From: JAUCQB01 sp964586235
GTDB lineage: Bacteria; Planctomycetota; Phycisphaerae; UBA1845; PWPN01
NCBI GenBank assembly: GCA_964586235.1
Contig: CAZPIO010000015.1
Span: 23,525 to 87,524 of the forward strand
Direction: 5' to 3'
DNA: 64,000 nucleotides
Under the pieces are notes generated by a model. The model worked only from the letters and a program-made list of their open reading frames with translations. It did no database searches and was not told the origin of the DNA. Both the position numbers and the translations under genes were made by a program. Position 1 is the first letter of the stretch; every line of letters starts with the position of its first letter. This document shows positions 9,087 to 18,154 of the stretch, piece after piece.

Positions 9087-9854
9087 ATGAGGCTGTTCAC
9101 GATCGCACAAGCCGTCGTGGTGGGTGCGGTTCTGGTCGCCGGCGTCCAGGCCGCCAACCTCGGATTGGAGGGCACATACCTGCCTGCGTCGGTGGAGCTC
9201 GACCAGAGAGCAGGGGCGGGGACTGGCGGAGGCACGATGCAGCCGCCGTACACCGATGACAGCCAATTGAACTTCGTGGGCTCAATCGCCCCCGACTGGT
9301 ACGCCGCCTATCAGAATTGGATCGGTGAGAACGCTGTCCACTGGCGGCTGTCGAAGGAGCTGGTCGACAAGACCGAAGGCGCGTGCTCGATGAAGATCAT
9401 GATCGACGACGAACAGACAAGCGCTCGCGATATCTTTGTAGGGACGAAGTTTCCCACCGTTGCGGGCGTGGATTACACCGTGTACTTCGACATGAAGCTC
9501 GGCGACATGAACGGCACCACCACGAAGCCATACCGAGGACAGTATGCAGTGCGGCCCGACGGTTCGCTGTCCGCCAATGACATGACGGACATCGAGGATA
9601 TGGCGGGCCACGAGAGGCCGAATACCATCTACTTCCCGGCGGCGAACTTTGGCGACGGCCTGTGGCACACGTACCAGTACACCTTTACCGCCACCGGGCC
9701 CGAAGCGTCGTTGATTCTCTACACGCGGGCACGCGAGGGGCCGGAGGTCGAGGGCAACTTCCACCTGCTCGACAACCTCGTCGTGGTCCCGGAGCCGACG
9801 TTGCCCGCGTTGTTCACGATCGGCGGCCTGGCCCTGCTGAGGCGGAGACGATAA
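9087..9854 (+). CDS. PEP-CTERM sorted secreted protein
   Basis: The 255-residue protein starts at ATG 9087 behind AAAGGAGG and has a signal peptide (MRLFTIAQAVVVGAVLVAGVQA). The body is beta-rich and not recognised; DYTVYFDMKLGD and LLDNLVVV suggest a carbohydrate-binding jelly roll. It ends VVPEPTLPALFTIGGLALLRRRR: PEP motif, hydrophobic helix and Arg cluster, the exosortase sorting signal. Known for the family: exosortase cleaves such tails and the proteins are linked to exopolysaccharide production. A strong hairpin terminator follows. Confidence 0.9.
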   Translation: MRLFTIAQAVVVGAVLVAGVQAANLGLEGTYLPASVELDQRAGAGTGGGTMQPPYTDDSQLNFVGSIAPDWYAAYQNWIGENAVHWRLSKELVDKTEGACSMKIMIDDEQTSARDIFVGTKFPTVAGVDYTVYFDMKLGDMNGTTTKPYRGQYAVRPDGSLSANDMTDIEDMAGHERPNTIYFPAANFGDGLWHTYQYTFTATGPEASLILYTRAREGPEVEGNFHLLDNLVVVPEPTLPALFTIGGLALLRRRR

Positions 9855-9881
9855 CGAACCGGACATGACAAGGCCCTACGA

Positions 9882-9917
9882 CCGGGACCAGCGGCCAGTT
9901 GGTCCCGGTTCTGTTTG
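9882..9917 (+). terminator. Rho-independent terminator after the PEP-CTERM gene
   Basis: ACCGGGACCA (9882-9891) pairs perfectly with TGGTCCCGGT (9900-9909) across an 8-nt loop, followed by the moderately T-rich TCTGTTT. It lies 27 bp after the stop at 9854. Confidence 0.75.
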
Positions 9918-10071
9918 CGCCAAACCCGTGTTGTGCGAATGATCGCCGGGCTGTGCCGGGAGCTTGGTAGAATGGCCGGGAAGGTCTGCTCGGGATCGAC
10001 GAGCCGCCGGCAAAGTTGGAGCATCATGGCCGCGGGCGACCGATGGCCTGTGCGATCGGAGGAGTGAGCCG

Positions 10072-12012
10072 ATGCATCTCAGGCAGGTGGAGACGTTGAT
10101 CATGGGCGTTTGCTGCCTCATCAGCCTGGCCTTGTCGCCGCCCGCCGAGGCCCAACGTGTTCTTGAAGTCAAACACCAGCCTTATCTGCAGCTCGGAGAG
10201 GCACCGTTGACCACGACGGGCCCCGGCATCGGTGAAACGGACCAGATCATCATCGTCTGGCAAACCGTCGAGTCCGGCACGGGTGATCCACCGAACGATT
10301 TCTTCGAGGTCGGGTATCGCCGGGTTGGCGAGCCTGCCTTCACGCCGGTGGCTCCGATCGACACGCTCGAGACCGGTTCTGAGACACGGGTCAATCACTC
10401 GGTTGCCGTCACCGGTCTCGATTACAGCGAACAGTACGAATATGAGGTAATCCATAAACGGGAACCGGCTAACCCCGTGGTCGTCGCTGCTTATGCCGGT
10501 GCGTTCAGCACGCGGAAGCGGTACGACGATACAAGCCCATTCAGCTTCGCGGTAACAGGCGACAATGCCCACACGAGACTCCCTGAGACAGTGCCGGTGT
10601 TTGAAGCGGTTATGGCGCGGATCAGCACTCTGGCTCCGGCATTCGTTGTTCTCACAGGCGACGGCGTCCAGGATCTCGGCACACATCCGGAGTATGACTA
10701 CCGGTTTGCCGAATCGCTGGTCCCGAATCAGTCGGCGTTTGTGCGCGGGCACATCGAGTACTCCTGCATGGGCAACCATGAGGCTTACACCGGCGACGGT
10801 CAGCCGGCGCTGGACAACTACTACGCGCCGACTCCGGTTCTGGGCGTCACAAGCCCGGTCGCGGGGCCCGCAGGTGAGCCGCCCGAGAAACACTACTCGT
10901 ATGATTACGGCCTGGCGCACTTCACCGTTTTCGATGCCACCGCGTGGGGCGGCCCGGGCAATTCGGACACGCGCCAATCGGCCATCCTGACGTGGCTGCA
11001 GGCGGATCTCAACGCGAGCGGTCAGCCCTGGAAAATCGTGGTCTGCCATCATCCCCCCAAGTCAGGCGTCGGGGGACCGGACACCGGGGGCGACATGGCG
11101 GCCGAGGTGATACCCGTGCTCGTCCAGGCAGGTGCGGACGTGCTGTTCTGCGGGCACACCCACACCTATCAGCGAAGCTTCCCGTTGACCGGCTGTGCCG
11201 GTGGCGAGGTCACATACCTCACGGACCAGAGTCCCCTCTTCGTCAACCAAGACCTCTATATCAAGGGCGAGCATGTGATCGAGATCGTTGTCGCGCCGGG
11301 CGGCATGCCGTTTGACGGTGATGTTCCTGATCCGCTGCCGGGTTGGCTGGCCAAAGCCTTCGGCGAGAACAACGGGGGGCGAGCCGGGCCGATGCTGGTC
11401 GAGGTCGACCAGCGGTTCCTGAAACTTCGGTACATCGCGGCCGATGATGGCGAAGTCATGGACCAGGTTGTCATCCACGTTCCGGCCCCCGTTATCACCC
11501 TCAGCCACGCCTTCTTCGATCACACGGTTTTCCTCGGCGACAGCCTGTCCAAGGACACGTTCACAGTCACGAACAGCGGCATCGATACGCTCAACTACAC
11601 TATCGAGGATGACGCCTCCTGGCTGAGCCAGTCGCCTGCCATGGGCGATTCCACGGGGGAGTTGGACCCGATTGACATCAACTACGATGAGGTGGCCAGT
11701 CTGGAAGTCGGGCAGTACACGGCGGTGATTACCGTTTCCGATGAGGAGGCAGCCAATGACCCCCAGACAATCACCGTCAACCTCACGGTGGAAACCGTCT
11801 CACCTGACTTCGATCATGACGGTGATGTGGACCAGGCGGACTTCGGGACCCTGCAAGCCTGCTTGAGCGGCCTCGGCGTACCGCAGACGGACCAGGCATG
11901 TCAGATTGCGAAGCTGAACAACGACCAGGCCGTCGACAGCCTCGACATCTCCATATTCCTTGGTTGTCTCAGCGGACCCGAAATACGCGCTGATCGGGAC
12001 TGTGCAGACTGA
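10072..12012 (+). CDS. Secreted purple-acid-phosphatase-like metallophosphoesterase with dockerin-like tail
   Basis: Start at ATG 10072 (GGAGGA about 10 nt upstream), signal peptide ending PPAEA, 646 residues. An N-terminal fibronectin-like PAP domain (about 25-145) leads into a calcineurin-like phosphoesterase with metal-ligand motifs in order: TGDN, LTGDG, GNHE, CHHPP and GHTHTYQR (about 160-370). A beta-sandwich of BACON/abnormal-Ig type (about 480-580; NSGIDTLNYTIEDDASWL) precedes the dockerin-like tail DFDHDGDVDQADF ... LNNDQAVDSLDISIF ... DRDCAD. It is expected to hydrolyse phosphoesters outside the cytoplasm; the substrate is unknown. The second calcium loop is weaker than in the sibling proteins. 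Confidence 0.88.
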   Translation: MHLRQVETLIMGVCCLISLALSPPAEAQRVLEVKHQPYLQLGEAPLTTTGPGIGETDQIIIVWQTVESGTGDPPNDFFEVGYRRVGEPAFTPVAPIDTLETGSETRVNHSVAVTGLDYSEQYEYEVIHKREPANPVVVAAYAGAFSTRKRYDDTSPFSFAVTGDNAHTRLPETVPVFEAVMARISTLAPAFVVLTGDGVQDLGTHPEYDYRFAESLVPNQSAFVRGHIEYSCMGNHEAYTGDGQPALDNYYAPTPVLGVTSPVAGPAGEPPEKHYSYDYGLAHFTVFDATAWGGPGNSDTRQSAILTWLQADLNASGQPWKIVVCHHPPKSGVGGPDTGGDMAAEVIPVLVQAGADVLFCGHTHTYQRSFPLTGCAGGEVTYLTDQSPLFVNQDLYIKGEHVIEIVVAPGGMPFDGDVPDPLPGWLAKAFGENNGGRAGPMLVEVDQRFLKLRYIAADDGEVMDQVVIHVPAPVITLSHAFFDHTVFLGDSLSKDTFTVTNSGIDTLNYTIEDDASWLSQSPAMGDSTGELDPIDINYDEVASLEVGQYTAVITVSDEEAANDPQTITVNLTVETVSPDFDHDGDVDQADFGTLQACLSGLGVPQTDQACQIAKLNNDQAVDSLDISIFLGCLSGPEIRADRDCAD

Positions 12013-12088
12013 CAGATGTGGTCGCCGCGTAGATGTAAAACCAGGCTCATCGCGGGGCGTACTTAACCCAGCAGAATGAGCGGCCGGC

Positions 12089-13312
12089 TCAGGGCGCGGT
12101 CGGAGCCGAAGTCGGCGCCGTCGTCGTGGCCGGGGACATGCGGAGCATCTCGGGAAGGTTTGCCCCTTCGACGTCAGCGACACGGGTGAAGACCGTCCAC
12201 CTCTCGCGGGGCAGACCCTCAAAGGCCGCCCGGAAACGCGCCGCATCGGGTGTTTCGCCGTCCACGGCCCGGATGAGGATGTGCAGCACCTGCCCCGGAT
12301 ACTGCCGGGCAAGCGCCCCGTAGACCTCCGGGTCCTTCTCGCCGGAATCGCCGACAAAAACGAACCGCCGCCGGGGATACCGCTGGAGTATCGGCTTGAT
12401 GACCGCGGGCTTGTACTCCCTCGGATCGTCAAACAGCGACATGAAGCTCGAATCCTTCCAGGAGAACGTCTTGAGATGGAGAGTGCCCGCGGGAAAACGG
12501 GCTACGTCCATGAACTCCGTCAACGGCCGGTACAGTTGCCACGGGCTCGCCGAGGCGTAGTGAAAAACCGCCCCGCGCGAGGCCCACCGCTCGTAGAGCT
12601 CAGCCATCCCCGCAACCGCCCGATACGGCCGCAGAAACGTGTTCCGCAGCAACGCGTCATGGTCGGTGATCTGCGTGATCTTGATCGTGTCGTCGATATC
12701 CGAGATCACCGACAGCCCCACCGGCTCGATCAGCAACACCTTGGCGGCAAATCGCCGCGGATCGGACTCGGGCATGACCACCGGCAGTTCGATCCAGCGC
12801 CGGCCGAAGGCGTCCGGACGTGCCAGACGCTCCGCCTGCTCCACCGAGAGCCGCACCGTCCCCATCAGGTGCCCATTTTGCGCCGAGGGCCCGATGGTCA
12901 CCAACTGGTCGCCCGCGCGGAGCGTCAGCCCCTTGCCACGTTCGTTGTCTGTGAGAAACCACATCGCCCGGACGGTGAAATACGCGTTGCCGACGGCATC
13001 GTCATCCAGATCCAGCGTCTCTCGAAACAGGGTCAGGAGGGCGGCCCGCTTGATCGAATCATGTTCCGGCTCGAAGATCCAGCCGTGGATGGGGAGGACC
13101 CATTCGCCGGCGCTTTCATCGAGGTGGGCGGCCGTGTCGAAGAAGACGATTTCCTCGTCCGGCGCGACCTCAGCCTCGGCCGTCGTCACCGGCCGGCACG
13201 GCATCAGGAAACAAAACCCCGTCAAAAGCGCGCAACCGCTCCAGGGCCGCCCGGACCGTGATGGCCCAACCGAGCTCCAGCCTGACTGCCGAGCACTCCC
13301 GCCGCTTGCCAT
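12089..13312 (-). CDS. Exported APP1-type phosphatase (DUF2183)
   Basis: From ATG 13312 the protein has 407 residues; the start has a GAGG about 8 nt upstream and precedes a hydrophobic export segment (GCALLTGFCFLMPC). The C-terminal half carries the HAD-like APP1 motif SDIDDTIKI (DxDxT at about 205-209), then HYASASPWQLY, a motif-III lysine in KTFSWKD and GDSGEKDPEVY. In yeast App1 this domain is a phosphatidate phosphatase; bacterial members are mostly uncharacterised. The N-terminal half (GWIFEPEHDS) matches the usual APP1 N-terminal beta region. The tail (TTTAPTSAPTAP) is low complexity. It is transcribed alone and converges with the phosphoesterase gene. Confidence 0.82.
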   Translation of the reverse strand: MASGGSARQSGWSSVGPSRSGRPWSGCALLTGFCFLMPCRPVTTAEAEVAPDEEIVFFDTAAHLDESAGEWVLPIHGWIFEPEHDSIKRAALLTLFRETLDLDDDAVGNAYFTVRAMWFLTDNERGKGLTLRAGDQLVTIGPSAQNGHLMGTVRLSVEQAERLARPDAFGRRWIELPVVMPESDPRRFAAKVLLIEPVGLSVISDIDDTIKITQITDHDALLRNTFLRPYRAVAGMAELYERWASRGAVFHYASASPWQLYRPLTEFMDVARFPAGTLHLKTFSWKDSSFMSLFDDPREYKPAVIKPILQRYPRRRFVFVGDSGEKDPEVYGALARQYPGQVLHILIRAVDGETPDAARFRAAFEGLPRERWTVFTRVADVEGANLPEMLRMSPATTTAPTSAPTAP

Positions 13313-13537
13313 GTCCACAGCCTCACGCCTGCCGCCAGGCAAGTCAAGCGACCGGCCGGGCCGTGGATGCATCCAGGGAGCCGCATCAAACGAAGCACGC
13401 CCTGCGATCTGAATTTCGAAGGGGGGACGCGGGCACATCCGGGACAGGCCGTTGCCGGGCAGCAGACCGCGTTCGTGAAGGCGACGCGAACGAGGCCTTG
13501 CAGCGCCGGCCCGGCAGACGGCCTCCCGGATCTTCAG

Positions 13538-16500
13538 TTATGGACATCCCGGCTTGGGCACGCCGTCGCAGCACACGTCGGCGAGCACACCTGGCCCGCT
13601 CGCACACCTCTCGAAGGCGGTGCGGTCGAAGCCATCAATGTCGGTATCGTTGTCCGGTTGCCCATTGTTATCGTCATCGCCCTGATTCAGACACGCGCAG
13701 TAGGCCGGCGCGGTCGGGATCGAACTCGCGCCCTCGCCCGTGTAGCAGAGCTGGAAGACCGAGAAGTCCTCCTGGTCCACGTCACCATCCTTGTCCACAT
13801 CGGCAAACGGCGCGGGCAGGCAGATCGAGCTTGGAATCAGGGATCGGCCCAGGCAGGGCACTTCCTCGCCGGGGGCGAATGCACCGGCGTTGGTTCCGGT
13901 GACCCAGTCGAAGTAGATGTTCTGGCTCCAAGCCGTGCCGCCGGCACCAAAAGCAAGCCCGTCGAACCCGTAATTCGTCCCCTGGTCACTGAGAATCAGG
14001 ATCGGCGTGGGGGACTCGTCGAAGTACACGCGGATCACCACCCCCGAAGAGCCGCCCTCTGCCCTGGCCGTTATGCGGATGATGTGATAGGTCTGGTCGG
14101 TGACGCTCAGGTGGTACTCCCAGCCTATCACGGTGTCCAGGATAAAGAGGTTCCCGGCCAAGTCAGGGCTGCTGCCACCTTCGGCCGTCAGCATCACGCG
14201 CGCGAGCAGGGTCGCGCCCGCAGTCGCGTCGATGGGCATCGCGGCGCGCAGTTTGATCTTGCCGGTCGTGAGATCCTCGATGTAGTAGGCGAAGCCGTCC
14301 TCGGTCTGGGTCGGGCCGGACCCCCGTTCCGTGCTGACCACCGTGCCGGTCTCGGTGCCCTCGTATCGTTCGAATCCGACCGTCAGCGGATCCACGTCGC
14401 CGTTGTACTGGAGGATCGCCGGATCGGGAGGCACGATTAGCTTCGTGACCGTCAGGGCTCCGACGAGGCTGTCCTGGATGGTCAAGCCGCCGCAGGTGGC
14501 CCTGAACCTGAGTGAAGCGACCTCCGTCGCGCTGACCAGGCTCCAGTCGATGGTGGCCGCCACTTCCGCCGACTCGCCCGGCCCAAGTGTCACACTGGGC
14601 ACTTCCAGTGACAGCCACGGGTAGATGTCCCCCTCCACACCGCCGCTCGTAATCTCCACCGCGGTCAGGTCGGTCAGGTCGCTCACTCCGTTGTTGATGA
14701 GGGCGAAGCTGCGGGTGGTCGTGCCGCCGCAAGCCGCCGCCGAGGCGGTCCGGGGCTCCACGGTGTAGCTGCAGCCGATGACATCCAGCGTGATCCGGCG
14801 CAGCTTGTACTGCTCGATGACAGCGACTTCCAGATCATCCACTGTCAGATACTGGCCAGAAGCGTCGCTTCGGGTGTTCGAGATAAACTTCACACTACCC
14901 ACCCCGGCCACAGCGCTGCTGCTGTGCGGATAGACAACCTGCAGCACGTCGTCGACCAGGTACTCGGTCCTGTACAAACCGGTGTGGATACGGATTTCCA
15001 GTTCCTTGTAAGCGGAGCTCAGTGGGATATCCATATACTGGTCGAGCGTATCGGGCTTGATCGCCCTCGCTGCGGCGCTGGATAGATTCCACTGTCCAAG
15101 AATATTGCCGGAGCCGTTGGCGCCGTCAAGCACTACAAACTTCTGAATGATAGCATCTCCTGTTCCCGATTTGGCCTTGATCTTGACCGAAATCACTCCT
15201 TCGTAGTCACAATTCACGTTGATGAAGGCATTCGCGTCTGTCGCGCTGGGTGACAGCCTGATCTCGTTACTCAGGACATCGACTACACCGGCCCCCGCCG
15301 TGCCCGACCACCCGCCATTGCCGAGCAGGGCTCCGTCCGGATAAGTGAATGGCTCGGTCAGGCAGGTGACTGCAGATACCGGGCAGGCGTCTGTGAACTT
15401 CACATATGCCGTCTGCGGGCCATGTCCCAGCGAGGTGGTGTCGACCATGGCCTTGACCAACGCACTGCCCTGAAAAGCCAGCGGACCCGTATCGGGCGTC
15501 AGGCTCAGCCAGGCATAATCATTGGCCGTGCCATCCGCGTTTGCCTCAATAGCTGTCCACGTGGTCGCGGCAGTGCCCGTGTTCTGGATCGTATAGGTGA
15601 GCTCCGGCCCGTGGTTGCCCGTGACCGCAACGGAGACGTAGTCCAGATAGAAATGGCCTGCCGGACCGGCGATGCGGAAATCGCCGCCGTGGTTCTGGCG
15701 GTTGCTGAAGAGCGCATCGGTAACCGTGAAACTGCCCCGCTTCCAGGCATTCGTGCCGGTCAGCGCGATGCTCCCGCCGTCCTTGTACTTCGCGGGAAGA
15801 TCATCGCCGGTGTTGGAGTCGTAATGCAACACGAAAGCCCCGGTGCCCCCGTCAAAGTAGTCAAACGAGATGGTCACCGCGGGCTGGCTTCCCCCGAAGG
15901 CCAGACCATCGTCCACCGCGAAATACATGTAGAAGTCGTCGGCAGGATCAGCGTTCGTTCGGCAGAGCCGGCCGGCGGCGGCGGTCGACAGGGTATCACC
16001 GTCCCCGTCGCCCAGGTGAGTCAGGCCGTTCTCAACATCCGGCGCCCCTAGGTCAATGGTGGCAAAAGGAACTGCTGCACCGCCGGCGTAACCGGTGACG
16101 CCCTGGGGACCGGCTGGCGTGACTTCGCTGCGGCAAAGCTCTTCCAACGTGTAATTGACGACCAGCTTGGGCCGAGGATTGCCGCTGACGTCGGTTGTTT
16201 CGCTGCCGCAAATCCCGTAGTACTGATTAACGCCGGTCCCCACGCCGCCCCACAGAACCATGCCGTTGTTTTCCCAGCTACCATCGACCCAGTCCTGGAC
16301 CCAGGAGGTGATGTTGAAGTCTTTCCATTCCGAAATGCCGGGGCCGCTCTTGTCAAAGGTGATGGTGGTGGCAAGATCGATGTCGGCATCCCCCGTCGCG
16401 CCAGGCGTCGCCCACGGGACGCGCGATGGATTACCGACGGGGTAGGTCACCTGACAGTTCCAGGTCACCGAACCGTCGGTGGCCGGAGAAAGCCCCACGC

Positions 16501-16906
16501 CCTCAGCCCAGCTTTTGTCCGCTTTCAGCCGCGACAGCTTGTAGCCGGTGATCGCTTCGGCGGTGCTATCGCTCCTCTGATACCACAGGCTCATGGTTGC
16601 GGAGATGATCGTCGCATTCGCCGGTATGCTGGACATGTCGAATCTGGTCAGGTACCGGCGCGGCCCTCGACCACTCGCGGCGCCCTGGTCGGGGTACATT
16701 CGGTGGCTCCCAAAGCCGGTTGCATTCCCGATGTTCCCCTCGTTCCAGGGATCACCTTCACCGTCCACCCCCTCAGCGCGCAGGGCGGCATCGTCAACCA
16801 GGTCGAGATAGTTGGGTACCCCGTTCGCGATCGTCAGCGTCTCGCCATACGCCGACCCAACGCCCGCCAACGCCACAAGCACGCACAGCATCATTATTCG
16901 ATACAT
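13538..16906 (-). CDS. Large secreted DNRLRE-domain protein with dockerin-like tail
   Basis: I prefer the ATG at 16906 to the one at 16915: GGAGG sits 9 nt before 16906 but directly abuts 16915. This gives 1122 residues with a signal peptide ending VGSAYG. Residues about 25-260 are a DNRLRE/CBM96-like beta domain (YLTRFDMSSIPANATIISATMSL; WVQDWVDGSWENNGMVLWG). Several beta-sandwich and laminin-G-like regions follow (LTYTIQNTGTAATTWTA; TEPFTYPDGALLGNGGW). The tail is dockerin-like: ADVDKDGDVDQEDFSVFQLC, then DTDIDGFDRTAFERCASGPG, ending in Cys-rich residues. It is an extracellular structural or glycan-binding protein with no catalytic site seen. Confidence 0.83.
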   Translation of the reverse strand: MYRIMMLCVLVALAGVGSAYGETLTIANGVPNYLDLVDDAALRAEGVDGEGDPWNEGNIGNATGFGSHRMYPDQGAASGRGPRRYLTRFDMSSIPANATIISATMSLWYQRSDSTAEAITGYKLSRLKADKSWAEGVGLSPATDGSVTWNCQVTYPVGNPSRVPWATPGATGDADIDLATTITFDKSGPGISEWKDFNITSWVQDWVDGSWENNGMVLWGGVGTGVNQYYGICGSETTDVSGNPRPKLVVNYTLEELCRSEVTPAGPQGVTGYAGGAAVPFATIDLGAPDVENGLTHLGDGDGDTLSTAAAGRLCRTNADPADDFYMYFAVDDGLAFGGSQPAVTISFDYFDGGTGAFVLHYDSNTGDDLPAKYKDGGSIALTGTNAWKRGSFTVTDALFSNRQNHGGDFRIAGPAGHFYLDYVSVAVTGNHGPELTYTIQNTGTAATTWTAIEANADGTANDYAWLSLTPDTGPLAFQGSALVKAMVDTTSLGHGPQTAYVKFTDACPVSAVTCLTEPFTYPDGALLGNGGWSGTAGAGVVDVLSNEIRLSPSATDANAFINVNCDYEGVISVKIKAKSGTGDAIIQKFVVLDGANGSGNILGQWNLSSAAARAIKPDTLDQYMDIPLSSAYKELEIRIHTGLYRTEYLVDDVLQVVYPHSSSAVAGVGSVKFISNTRSDASGQYLTVDDLEVAVIEQYKLRRITLDVIGCSYTVEPRTASAAACGGTTTRSFALINNGVSDLTDLTAVEITSGGVEGDIYPWLSLEVPSVTLGPGESAEVAATIDWSLVSATEVASLRFRATCGGLTIQDSLVGALTVTKLIVPPDPAILQYNGDVDPLTVGFERYEGTETGTVVSTERGSGPTQTEDGFAYYIEDLTTGKIKLRAAMPIDATAGATLLARVMLTAEGGSSPDLAGNLFILDTVIGWEYHLSVTDQTYHIIRITARAEGGSSGVVIRVYFDESPTPILILSDQGTNYGFDGLAFGAGGTAWSQNIYFDWVTGTNAGAFAPGEEVPCLGRSLIPSSICLPAPFADVDKDGDVDQEDFSVFQLCYTGEGASSIPTAPAYCACLNQGDDDNNGQPDNDTDIDGFDRTAFERCASGPGVLADVCCDGVPKPGCP

Positions 16907-17593
16907 GTTCTTCATCCTCCGCTTGAATTCGCCCGAGACTCCTGCCCGACGTGCCCCGTCAGGCCCGTTCGCCTGTCATCCGTGGCTCCCCGCCGAACGC
17001 GCCGGCTCCCGTTCCGCGATTCAAGCCAGCGCACGGGCAGCCATCGAATACAGTTCCTTAATTACGCTTCCAGACCGTGTTCACACCCACGCCAAGACTC
17101 GCCATCGTCAGCTCCGACCTCCCGAACCGGCCGTTGCCGAGCCGTTCTGTCCTCGTGACTGCCTCATTCCTCCGGCGGCTGGGCGAGACGGGGCTCGGTC
17201 GGCCGAGCCAGATTGTGTGTACGCGAAGAAGATGCTGCCCGTGTGCCGGAAAACTTGCGGCGCTTCAAGGCTGACGATGCCAGTCTATCTGCCAGCCAAC
17301 CGGACTGCAAGCAAAAACCGTCGATTTTGTCACATTGTGTCAATGATATACTCAGATCAATCTCTCTCATAAAGCCTTTCGCCATAGATATTTAGTCTTC
17401 ATCACTCTGTCTAGTGTGGCACAATCTCTTATCAATGGCGTGAAAGCGCCAGCAGATTCTCTGGAAACGAGTGATGGTCGGGCCAAACTGGGGATTTGCT
17501 CCCATGGGCGTGACGCAGTCGCTTGCCGCCGGGTAAAGCGGCATCCCGGCGTATTCCCTTCATCGTGGTGCGGGTGGGTCTGAACGAATGGAG
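16907..17593. other. Intergenic region upstream of the 16906 gene
   Basis: About 690 bp without a supported gene. The part at 17310-17400 is clearly AT-richer than its surroundings and probably holds the minus-strand promoter, but no convincing -35/-10 pair could be fixed. No RNA gene recognised. Confidence 0.4.
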
Positions 17594-18154
17594 TCAGCAC
17601 CCCGGTGCCTGACCAGGCCCGGCCAGACATGCGCTGAACACGTTGAAATCACTCTGGTCGATCGCTCCGTCGGGCNNNNNNNNNNNNNNNNNNNNNNNNN
17701 NNNNNNNNNNNNNNNNNNNNNNNNNNNNNNNNNNNNNNNNNNNNNNNNNNNNNNNNNNNNNNNNNNNNNNNNNNNCCAGGTCAGCGTATTCTGAAGCATG
17801 CCTGCCGCTGCGGCGAAACCGCTCGCCGGCCCCGGCGGGATCGTGTCCGCCACCGCAGGATCCTCGACATACAACACCCAATCACCGGCATCAGGGGCGG
17901 TGAAATCCCTCGATGGTCACTTGCCGCGCCGAGGGCGAGGTAAACACGGCCGTCAGCACCGTGCCCGTAAACGGGTTGGCGTAACTCCGGCTGTTCGTAA
18001 CGGCCGCTTCAAACGAGCCGTATCGCGAGATCGGCTGGGCGCGGGCTTGCTGCTCAAGCGCCAATATCGCCAGCGCCAGGGCCAGCCACGCGCTGCCGCG
18101 AAGAATCCCACATACTCCGCCCACCGGGCCGGGTAAGCACTTCTCCAGAATCAT
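17594..18154 (-). pseudogene. Collapsed DUF5060 glycoside hydrolase with FnIII and dockerin-like tail, gap-interrupted
   Basis: ATG 18154 overlaps the upstream stop (ATGA). A signal peptide leads into the start of a DUF5060 domain (YGSFEAAVTNSRSYANPFTG, then TAVFTSPSARQVTIEGF), which hits a stop. A shifted frame continues with DFTAPDAGDWVLYVED, which looks like the end of the C-terminal collagen-binding-like domain of such hydrolases, then a fibronectin III start (TIPPGPASGFAAAAGM). After the 100-N gap comes a final dockerin loop (DGAIDQSDFNVFSACLAGPG) and the stop at 17594. The catalytic barrel expected between the first two parts is missing. Either the gene is deleted and frameshifted or the assembly collapsed beside the gap. 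Confidence 0.6.
17676..17775. other. Scaffold gap (100 N)
   Basis: Exactly 100 N, the usual placeholder for a gap of unknown size, lying inside the broken hydrolase gene. Order and distance across it are uncertain. Confidence 0.99.
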
